Shown here: one piece after another, positions 7,947-14,971 of the stretch
How the letters are laid out: the number at the start of each line of letters is the position of its first letter
Numbering within the stretch: position 1 is the first letter of the stretch
Assembly (NCBI GenBank): GCA_028285035.1
Contig: JANQQF010000061.1
Span: forward strand, 1 to 64,000
Direction of reading: 5' to 3'
DNA length: 64,000 bases
Source of the DNA: Phycisphaerae bacterium
GTDB taxonomy: Bacteria; Chloroflexota; Anaerolineae; 4572-78; J111
Made by a program: the position numbers and the translations under genes
The notes under the pieces: model-generated
Databases searched by the model: none
Told to the model about the DNA's origin: nothing
The model's input: the letters and a program-made list of their open reading frames with translations, nothing else

Positions 7947-10301
7947 TTATTCAGTGATCATTTGAATAATACTGGTATCTTTGATGCCTACGATGCTGAT
8001 TACGGTTGTGATAGAAACGGTTAACATCAAGAGTAATGGCAATAGCACATATGCTTGTAGCGGATTAATAACGAAGCTGATTTGCGCCGCGCCCATAAAT
8101 GCCCAGAGCGTACTGACTAGGCCTTGGCCGGCGGTATTAGCAAAGACCGTTCCTAGCAGGATGCCGATGGTCAAAAGGGACAATGTTTTGGTGAGATACT
8201 GAATGCGAATATGGCGTAATGAAAATCCCAAGCTCTTCATGATGGCGATCTGCGAACCATCTCTGGCAATCAGCATTTTTAAAAACAGGGCGGTCATCAG
8301 TACCGAGACCAGAAGCCCGGCGGCAATGGCAATCAACGTGACCTTTTCAAGTTGGGCAATCGTATTGCTAAGGGTTTGGGCAATATAGCCTTCCAAATCT
8401 GTCACACGTGCTGGGGCAAACGCCATAGAATATTCTTGAACTTTCTCAGAAATCCTGTCCGGCGATTTCAAATCCAGATTGACGGTGTACCACAACACAT
8501 CTTCAGGATCGAGTGGTATTGCTGACGGCAAAACCACCTTCACCGTCCGACCGCCATTCGTCACATCCTGGTAAATCCCGCTCACTGTCAATAGTTGTTC
8601 TTGCCCATCTACCAACAACGCGACGGGATCGCCCACACCTTTGTCCATATCCTGGGCCTTAAGAAACGAGAGCGCAATTTCACCTGCATTCTGGGGGGCG
8701 ACACCATCCAGATAGTCCAGTGGGAACAAGGTGAAATCTCCAGTTTCAATATTGATCGTCTCCACTTCACCGTTACTCAGAACCACCTTAAATTGAGAGG
8801 TTACCATCGGCGCAAACCGTTCTACCTCGGGATCGTTGGCAATTGTGGTAATCATACGATCAAAACGGTCAACAATCTCCTCCGATTGCCGCAGATCGAT
8901 CCGAATATCAGATTGCCCAATCCCCATATAAGCGATGAATGTCGGCGAGGTCATTGTGGTCAGGAAATGAATCGGGATAATCACGATACAAGCGGAGAAG
9001 AAAAACATAAAACAAAGTAAGCCAAACATCCGAAACCGCTGCAAAAGGTCACGTAAGCCAAGCAAGATGTTGATATCTGGCAGACGGCTGTGTCTAAGGC
9101 TCAAAAATTTAATATTTTTTACAGACTCACTGGTGCCACCGGAGCGTAAAGCTTCAACGGCTGTAATCCGGTTCACCTGTCTGAGGATAAGTAGACAAGT
9201 CAGCACCACAATCAGGGCGATGCTTGCGGCAGCTACAGCAGGAATAGCGTATTGGAGCAGGCTTTTGGATGCGTGACCGATATACAACAGGATATTAGCA
9301 GCCAAATATTGATGACTTACCAATGAAGCCAGATAGCCCAGCAAAACAGCGAACACCCCCATCGCCATATACTTGGATAGATAAATCCGTTTTATATCCG
9401 TCTGCGCGATACCGATGGCTTTCATAACCCCAATTTCTCGGTAGTCCTCTTCAATGGTAGCCAGCATGGTAAATCGCAGGCAAAGGATAGCTATGATCAT
9501 CAGCAGTAGACTTAACACAATCACCACCCCAGCCACGATGCCATCTGTCAAGGCATTGAGGGTTTTGAACAACGACTCATCAACAGTCGGACCCTTTTTG
9601 GGCAAGTCTGAGGCAAGATAGGCCGCGCTGAATTCATCTACCCGGCTAGTATCTGTTAAGAGAAATTCAATCAGGTATTCCTTTTCCTGGAATATCTCAG
9701 CCAATTCGGCGTAATCTGCGGCATTCACCACAAAACGTTTGGAGTGGATGATGGCTGGGTTCATCTGTGCATCCCGGACAAAAGCCGCAATGGTGAAATC
9801 CATCTCAAACGGCAGGTTGGTAATTCTGACGTTATCGCCAAGCTTAAGCTGTTTTTCCTGCCTGAAATAGATGGGCACCGCAATTTCTCCGGGGGCAACT
9901 TGAATGATCCGGTTATCCAGGTCAAGAAGAAAATCAAAGGCGTCATTCTGCTGGACAAAACTGATGTCCATAATGCTGTTTTCTTCGGCGGTGGGGCTGT
10001 CTCCCAGATAGATACTGGGACCATCAATCGTTATCATCTCCACGGTTTGTTGTGCTTTTACTAGGCTGTTGTCCGCAGCCCAGCGATCAATTTCAGCTTG
10101 ATCAATGTCACCGGCGTGCATTTGAACAAAATGAGGTGCCTGCGCTGTAGCAAACAGACTGTTCAAAGCATTACTCAATTCCACAATCAGATTTGAGCCA
10201 CCAGCAACCAGCCAAGCAGAGAGAAACATAAAGGCAAATACCACAATTGTGATGCTTTTTTTTCTAAGAAAATCTTTTTTCAATATTTTTGCAACGAACA
10301 T
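7947..10301 (-). CDS. FtsX-family ABC transporter permease, two FtsX domains
   Basis: 784 residues from the ATG of MFVAKILKKDF, chosen because AGAGAGGGA lies upstream; the longest frame adds 15 residues. An N-terminal TM (about 15-37) is followed by a large extracytoplasmic part and a first FtsX domain with three TMs (about 265-395). A short cytosolic link contains the NRITAVEALR coupling helix. A second TM with periplasmic domain and a last FtsX domain (about 660-780) complete it. This is the 8-TM type of Gram-positive and Chloroflexota exporters. It pairs with the ATPase encoded downstream and probably exports a peptide, lipid or antibiotic. Confidence 0.88.
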   Translation of the reverse strand: MFVAKILKKDFLRKKSITIVVFAFMFLSAWLVAGGSNLIVELSNALNSLFATAQAPHFVQMHAGDIDQAEIDRWAADNSLVKAQQTVEMITIDGPSIYLGDSPTAEENSIMDISFVQQNDAFDFLLDLDNRIIQVAPGEIAVPIYFRQEKQLKLGDNVRITNLPFEMDFTIAAFVRDAQMNPAIIHSKRFVVNAADYAELAEIFQEKEYLIEFLLTDTSRVDEFSAAYLASDLPKKGPTVDESLFKTLNALTDGIVAGVVIVLSLLLMIIAILCLRFTMLATIEEDYREIGVMKAIGIAQTDIKRIYLSKYMAMGVFAVLLGYLASLVSHQYLAANILLYIGHASKSLLQYAIPAVAAASIALIVVLTCLLILRQVNRITAVEALRSGGTSESVKNIKFLSLRHSRLPDINILLGLRDLLQRFRMFGLLCFMFFFSACIVIIPIHFLTTMTSPTFIAYMGIGQSDIRIDLRQSEEIVDRFDRMITTIANDPEVERFAPMVTSQFKVVLSNGEVETINIETGDFTLFPLDYLDGVAPQNAGEIALSFLKAQDMDKGVGDPVALLVDGQEQLLTVSGIYQDVTNGGRTVKVVLPSAIPLDPEDVLWYTVNLDLKSPDRISEKVQEYSMAFAPARVTDLEGYIAQTLSNTIAQLEKVTLIAIAAGLLVSVLMTALFLKMLIARDGSQIAIMKSLGFSLRHIRIQYLTKTLSLLTIGILLGTVFANTAGQGLVSTLWAFMGAAQISFVINPLQAYVLLPLLLMLTVSITTVISIVGIKDTSIIQMITE

Positions 10302-10362
10302 AATAGGCTTCCCTCTCTTTCCCATGTGTTCAAGAAAATCTGTCATCTAAATAATCAAACCC

Positions 10363-10986
10363 TTACTGAGTTTGGTTCATAAAATTAAAGGTACCAGGTT
10401 CAGCCCCCAGAGCTTTTTCTACAATTTCCTGCAATACCAAACGTCTTGTCCTGATTTCCTGTTCGCTAAAGTCAAATAGCCTACCGTCCAGTAAAAATTG
10501 CCCCCCTGTTAGTAAAAACTGCATCGTTTCAAGAGGGTATCTTGCATTAAAGACTTTCTCCCGATTACCTTGCTCAACAACTTTGGCGAATAGTGGTGAT
10601 AATTTGAGGACAGTCTGGATGTTGGTGGCCTCATGTAACGCCCTGTTCGCTGGTAAATGTAAGTGTTCCACAAGCTCCTCGGTATCTTCATTGCCGATGT
10701 GACTATCGGAGAGGAGCAATTGCATCTTAGTCAAGGCGTCCAAGGACGCATCATTAGCGACTTGCTCCACCATGTCCACAATTTGATCTAGGGTATGGTT
10801 AACAACGGCTTCAAGAACCTCTTCTTTTGATTTGAAGTAGTAGTAAAAGGTTCCTTTCGCGACTCCCATTTCTTTGATAATGGCTTCAACAGAAGTTTTA
10901 CTATACCCCTTTTCTCCAAACAGTTTTTTGGCTGTTTCTATGATTTCCAATCTTCTTTCTTCTGGTGCTTTTGTTATACGTGCCAT
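10363..10986 (-). CDS. TetR-family repressor of the efflux operon
   Basis: A 207-residue protein from the ATG of MARITKAPEERR, nine bases after GGAGG; a GTG three codons earlier is less well placed. The N-terminal TetR helix-turn-helix is clear (RLEIIETAKKLFGEKGY, TSVEAIIKEMGVAKGTFYYYF). The C-terminal part would bind the ligand. It is the first gene of the operon with the permease, ATPase and MFS genes. A perfect inverted repeat lies inside its promoter, so it very likely represses itself and the pumps until a substrate binds. Confidence 0.92.
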   Translation of the reverse strand: MARITKAPEERRLEIIETAKKLFGEKGYSKTSVEAIIKEMGVAKGTFYYYFKSKEEVLEAVVNHTLDQIVDMVEQVANDASLDALTKMQLLLSDSHIGNEDTEELVEHLHLPANRALHEATNIQTVLKLSPLFAKVVEQGNREKVFNARYPLETMQFLLTGGQFLLDGRLFDFSEQEIRTRRLVLQEIVEKALGAEPGTFNFMNQTQ

Positions 10987-11009
10987 ATCAATCACCCTCC
11001 AATGTGTAC

Positions 11010-11039
11010 ATTATATCATACTGACTGACCGTCAGTCAA
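11010..11039 (-). promoter_or_regulatory. Promoter with embedded TetR operator
   Basis: On the minus strand TTGACT (11034-11039) and TATAAT (11010-11015) are spaced 18 bases. Between and overlapping the -35 box lies the perfect inverted repeat TGACTGAC-n-GTCAGTCA at 11022-11038. Repressor bound there would block RNA polymerase directly. It stands about 25 bases before the start of the TetR gene. Confidence 0.85.
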
Positions 11040-11042
11040 GTA

Positions 11043-11085
11043 TCAAAAAATAAAAAAGAAGAGCGCATCATAAAATGCGCCCTTC
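11043..11085 (-). terminator. Rho-independent terminator after the glycosidase gene
   Basis: Stem GAAGGGCGCAT / ATGCGCTCTTC (11075-11085 with 11058-11068, one mismatch), followed on the minus strand by a long T-rich run (TTTTTTATTTTTT). It ends transcription of the minus-strand sugar operon whose last gene stops at 11272, and it insulates the TetR promoter. Confidence 0.85.
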
Positions 11086-11180
11086 AGATAACAATTTGAA
11101 CGCCAGACCAATCATCCTGTTTTCAAGTAAAGTGGATGGCGATACAATCCGCTTAAGCTTAAGGTGGCACGCTATAAACT

Positions 11181-11218
11181 AAATGGCGGGATGCCTAAAG
11201 TTGGACACCCCGCCATTT
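11181..11218. other. Hairpin in the spacer between sugar and efflux operons
   Basis: A 10-bp perfect stem AAATGGCGGG / CCCGCCATTT with an 18-base loop. There is no T-run next to it on either strand, so it may be a transcript-end stabiliser or first part of a double terminator with the 11043 hairpin. Nothing else is visible in 11087-11271. Confidence 0.5.
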
Positions 11219-11271
11219 GTATCTGCCCCCAGCTATCAGGACGAGCGGCTTATTTCGATTGAATTCAAAAA

Positions 11272-13068
11272 TCAGATATTAGCGTTATTTCTTACCCCTA
11301 AATGCTGGCGATAGTCATCCCAAATTTGTCTTAAAAGATCATAATCACTGTCATCAAATGTTTCCAGCGAATTTGCAATGGCATTAATGTAATAGGTGTC
11401 AGGAATACCGAGTTGAGGTTGGAGTTTGATATAAGCTCGCCATCGATCTTTGTCTACCATCAGATCATTATCCGTATCAATCAGCCAATTCTTAGAACAC
11501 ATTTTGGCAATTTTAGCTCTGTTGTGCATCACCCCTAACACATCTTCACACTCACCATCCAAATCATTAAGTCGTAGCACATCGACAACTTCGGCAAAAT
11601 AGGGGTTGGCAGTATGAGTGATGAGCATACTGTCAGGCTTATATTTTTTCATACTCTGATAAATGAGCCGGATATATGCCTTTAGTATTTCAACCCCCCA
11701 TTTTGAGTCGTGTGTTTTGATTAACTCTGTTCTCTGACCGAGAGGCGCATAAAGATATTTGGCATTACTTTCATTGATAAGGCCCCAGAAATTGTTGATA
11801 TAGCCGGTAAATCTGCCATTTTCGGAGGGAGTATTTTGGGTGAAGTCGATCTTAAAGCCATCTGCGTTTAGACAATCTACATCAGCCGAGACCATCCTGC
11901 GTATTTCATTTTCAAGAATTTCGATATAAGCCGGCGACGTTGGATCTGGACAGACTGGTTTGCCAGATAAGGTCATACAGGCTTCAAGCGGCAAGCCTTC
12001 GGTCACGACCGGCGTATACCACAACAGCACTTTTCGGCCTAACTGATGCTGTTCCTCGATGAAGCCTCTCATATCAGACCACCGTTTTTTGCTGGGTGTG
12101 TGCAAGGCAGGTTGTTCAGCCCAGCCCATATCAATAATGATGGTCCCAGGGTTAATATTGTGTTCAGCCATTGAGGCCACATAGTTGCGATATAATTTTT
12201 CCGTACAGTAAAAGGTTACATTAATGAAACTATCATTTTCATGACCATCGTGGTCAAAGCGGTAGTCGTAACGCATCTGGCCCCAACCACAGAATAACGG
12301 TTCTCGCCACCAGTTCGGAATTGTTTTGTTTTGCTCCTGACGAAGATAATTATTCTTCCTCAACCAGTTGATGTGATTGGCAATGGCCTCATTCTTATCT
12401 TGACTACCAAAACCGATCACTAACTTGGGTGAGACAAATTCTGGATCAGCCACCGTATGGGCTTCATAAGTCAATCTAAAAGAAGGCCCTTGGCTACCCG
12501 TATAATCAAAGCTGAGAAAGTTATACTCACCCTCATTGACCGCGACCCCACAAGAGACGCTTTCTTGTTCACTTAAGAATGCGTAACAAAATGGCGGTGG
12601 GCTGAGCCACTGTTGACACCCCAACGACTCGTCGTGGCTGGTGCACCCAACGACTTCCCCCTCCAACCAATCAAAACGCGGACTATAGATTTTGGTGAAA
12701 TCAGTAGTGTTTGTTTTGCCATTACGATTGACAAAATAATTCAGATCAGTTATCCGCTGTCCACGTCCGGCAATAATTACCTGATACAAAATATGGGCTG
12801 GGTGTAACTCAAACAGTACCTGTTTCTTGGGCCAAATGTTGCTCTTTATCTCAAATGTTAAGGTTTGAATTTCGCCAAGATGTTCATTGGAAAGGAGCTC
12901 AATCGATGAGGTTTTATCTAGGTTTGTCAGCGTGTCAATGGCCGAGTCGATCGCAAATCGAAATAACATCTTATTACTTAAAATGGAAAAGATCGCGCAC
13001 TCATTCTCGATAAGATCGAACTCAATGCGATATAATTCTGTAGAATATTGGTATTTATCAATTAGCAT
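11272..13068 (-). CDS. Glycoside hydrolase, clan GH-D-like (GH36/GH31-related alpha-galactosidase type)
   Basis: 598 residues from the ATG of MLIDKYQYS; TGGAG lies nine bases upstream. A beta-rich N-terminal half (about 1-250) precedes a TIM-barrel with GWGQMRYDY, IIIDMGWAEQP (about 309-320) and KVLLWYTPV. GFKIDF at 404-409 places the probable nucleophile at Asp408, as in the KxD strand of clan-D retaining enzymes. RLNDLDGE (about 499-506) may hold the acid/base. There is no signal peptide, so it acts in the cytosol on imported oligosaccharides. It is the last gene after the two sugar permeases. Alpha-galactosidase or beta-L-arabinopyranosidase are both possible; the exact family is uncertain. 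Confidence 0.7.
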   Translation of the reverse strand: MLIDKYQYSTELYRIEFDLIENECAIFSILSNKMLFRFAIDSAIDTLTNLDKTSSIELLSNEHLGEIQTLTFEIKSNIWPKKQVLFELHPAHILYQVIIAGRGQRITDLNYFVNRNGKTNTTDFTKIYSPRFDWLEGEVVGCTSHDESLGCQQWLSPPPFCYAFLSEQESVSCGVAVNEGEYNFLSFDYTGSQGPSFRLTYEAHTVADPEFVSPKLVIGFGSQDKNEAIANHINWLRKNNYLRQEQNKTIPNWWREPLFCGWGQMRYDYRFDHDGHENDSFINVTFYCTEKLYRNYVASMAEHNINPGTIIIDMGWAEQPALHTPSKKRWSDMRGFIEEQHQLGRKVLLWYTPVVTEGLPLEACMTLSGKPVCPDPTSPAYIEILENEIRRMVSADVDCLNADGFKIDFTQNTPSENGRFTGYINNFWGLINESNAKYLYAPLGQRTELIKTHDSKWGVEILKAYIRLIYQSMKKYKPDSMLITHTANPYFAEVVDVLRLNDLDGECEDVLGVMHNRAKIAKMCSKNWLIDTDNDLMVDKDRWRAYIKLQPQLGIPDTYYINAIANSLETFDDSDYDLLRQIWDDYRQHLGVRNNANI

Positions 13069-13098
13069 AATAAAAAACTCCACAAGGGTAAAATCAAG

Positions 13099-13920
13099 CT
13101 ATCCTTTTTCGGCCCCGGCAACCATCCCCTTAATAAAGTATTGTTGTAGAAATAAGTAGGCAATCAGAATTGGCAGCATCCCCATTAACGAAGCAGCTGA
13201 GGCTGCGCCTAAATTACTACTCTGTTGCGAGAAGAAGGCCCCAATCGCTGTCGTAATTGTTCGCATTTCAGAGGTGGTCAGCATATACAGCGACAGTTGA
13301 TAGTCATTCCAAATAAAGGTACCGGCCAGAATAATCACTGTGGCGGTGACCGGCCTCATCAGAGGCAAAACAATTCTAAAGAAGATTTGTAGGTAGTTAG
13401 CCCCATCAATCCGGGCTGCTTCTTCGATAGAAATGGGCAAGGTCGAGATAAAATTGGCGTACAAGAAAATGCTCAAGGGAAGTTGCCCGGTGGTCATTAG
13501 CACAATCATCCCCCAATAGGTGTTAACGGCATTCAGATTGTTCATCATCGTGTAAAGCGGCACCAAAATACTCAGCGGCGGAACCATAATCGTCCCTAAG
13601 ATGATGAGCATGATGACCCGGTTAAATTTTGTCTTCAACCGGGCCAAAGGGTAGGCCGCCAAACTGCCAATCAAACAAACAAAAAAGGTAGAGATGCTGG
13701 TGATGATGACGCTATTTCTGATGGCCGTTAAGATATTTCCGCGATTAATCGCCGTTTCGTAATTTTCGATATAGAGCTCTTCTTGGGGTGGCGACCAGCG
13801 TGATGATAAATCGGTTCTGGGTTTGCTGGAGACCGTCAACGCAATGTAAAATGGAGTGAGTTGGACCACAATGAATCCCAGCAAGAAAATGATGCCCAAA
13901 ATTTTCCAAGTTCTATTCAT
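13099..13920 (-). CDS. Sugar ABC transporter permease (CUT1, MalG-like)
   Basis: A 273-residue inner-membrane protein with six TM segments. The EAA loop EEAARIDGANYLQIFFRIVLP (about residues 175-195, continuing into the next helix) couples to the ATPase. This is the MalG-type partner of the MalF-type permease; the two genes overlap by one base (TAATG). It should form a heterodimer channel for the sugar delivered by the double binding protein. The cytosolic glycosidase gene follows about 30 bases downstream. No ATPase gene is in the cluster. Confidence 0.93.
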   Translation of the reverse strand: MNRTWKILGIIFLLGFIVVQLTPFYIALTVSSKPRTDLSSRWSPPQEELYIENYETAINRGNILTAIRNSVIITSISTFFVCLIGSLAAYPLARLKTKFNRVIMLIILGTIMVPPLSILVPLYTMMNNLNAVNTYWGMIVLMTTGQLPLSIFLYANFISTLPISIEEAARIDGANYLQIFFRIVLPLMRPVTATVIILAGTFIWNDYQLSLYMLTTSEMRTITTAIGAFFSQQSSNLGAASAASLMGMLPILIAYLFLQQYFIKGMVAGAEKG

Positions 13921-14858
13921 TAGAATTCCACCTCTCTCTTTCTCAGCACATTGTTGAGGACAACCGTCACCAGCAAAATCAAAAGAAATAGAACAACCCC
14001 CATCGAAGAGGCGTATCCAGCACTCTGAGCATCAAAATAGGTGATCCCAATGAATGTTGATACAGAATTGGTTGAGTAGCCCGGTCCGCCATTGGTTAAG
14101 ACAACGATAATGTCAAATAATTTCAAGCCACCAATTAAATTAATGATAACGCTCGTGACAAAGGCCGGATAGAGCAGGGGTATCGTGATAAACTGAAATT
14201 GTTGCCACAATGAGGCTCCATCAATATCAGACGCTTCATAGTAGGTTACAGGAATATTTTGTAGGCCGGTCAGGTAAATAATCATGGATAAACCGACAAA
14301 TTGAACGGTGTTGATAAAGATAATGATTCCAATTGCAATATTGGCATCACTCAGCCAAGCAATACGCTCAGCCCCAAACACCACGACAATATCATTCAGG
14401 GCCCCATAACGATATTGAAGCAACAAGTAGTACATCGTGCCCATGATAACCGGCGAGATAAGCACAGGTAGATAAACGATTGCCCTGGCGATTTCCCGAC
14501 CTTTGATTTTCATATCAAGAATGAGGGCCAATGTTAATCCTAAAACTTGTTGGAAGCCTGTACTGGCCACGCCATAAATGAGGGTGTTCAAAAACACCTG
14601 TCGAAAGAATTTATCAGAAAACAGCCTGATGTAATTATCTAGCCCAACAAAATCTCTGGATGAGGTATAACCATCCCAATCTGTAAAGGATAACTGGATA
14701 CCTGAAAGCAGGGGGTAGATCGTGAAAATGATAAATAGAAGCAGGGCCGGGACATAAAATAAATTGACACTGCCCGGTCTTGAGAAGAATGGCGTTCTTC
14801 TCTTGGGTGGGGACTTCAATTGTGCAGATTGTTCTACATCCGTTGCATGTAACATCAT
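13920..14858 (-). CDS. Sugar ABC transporter permease (CUT1, MalF-like)
   Basis: About 312 residues from the ATG pair in MMLHATDVEQ; AAGGAA precedes it. The longest frame starts at 14942, but that start lies inside a strong terminator-like hairpin and is unlikely. The protein has six TM segments (first at about VPALLLFIIFTIYPLL) and the EAA loop YYEASDIDGASLWQQFQFITI, whose last residues enter the next helix. It pairs with the MalG-like protein. A hairpin separates it from the binding-protein gene upstream, which should lower permease expression relative to the binding protein. Confidence 0.9.
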   Translation of the reverse strand: MMLHATDVEQSAQLKSPPKRRTPFFSRPGSVNLFYVPALLLFIIFTIYPLLSGIQLSFTDWDGYTSSRDFVGLDNYIRLFSDKFFRQVFLNTLIYGVASTGFQQVLGLTLALILDMKIKGREIARAIVYLPVLISPVIMGTMYYLLLQYRYGALNDIVVVFGAERIAWLSDANIAIGIIIFINTVQFVGLSMIIYLTGLQNIPVTYYEASDIDGASLWQQFQFITIPLLYPAFVTSVIINLIGGLKLFDIIVVLTNGGPGYSTNSVSTFIGITYFDAQSAGYASSMGVVLFLLILLVTVVLNNVLRKREVEF

Positions 14859-14910
14859 TATTTCCTTAATCACGCTGCCTAACATGAGGGCTTGCCAGCC
14901 AAGTTGATCA

Positions 14911-14958
14911 TTAAAAACATCTGATGGGGGGTGGCAGGTCACTCCCCCATCAGATGTT
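14911..14958 (-). terminator. Intra-operon terminator/attenuator after the binding-protein gene
   Basis: A perfect 15-bp stem (14916-14930 with 14944-14958; arm AACATCTGATGGGGG) with a 13-base loop, followed on the minus strand by TTTTT. It begins 13 bases after the stop of the solute-binding gene and just before the permease genes. Partial read-through would give more binding protein than permease, as is common in sugar ABC operons. Confidence 0.85.
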
Positions 14959-14971
14959 AGCAGATTATCGG

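Noticed and set aside
9744..10064. Plus-strand frame of 106 codons in the FtsX permease gene
   Set aside because: Antisense shadow with no ribosome site and no family pattern.
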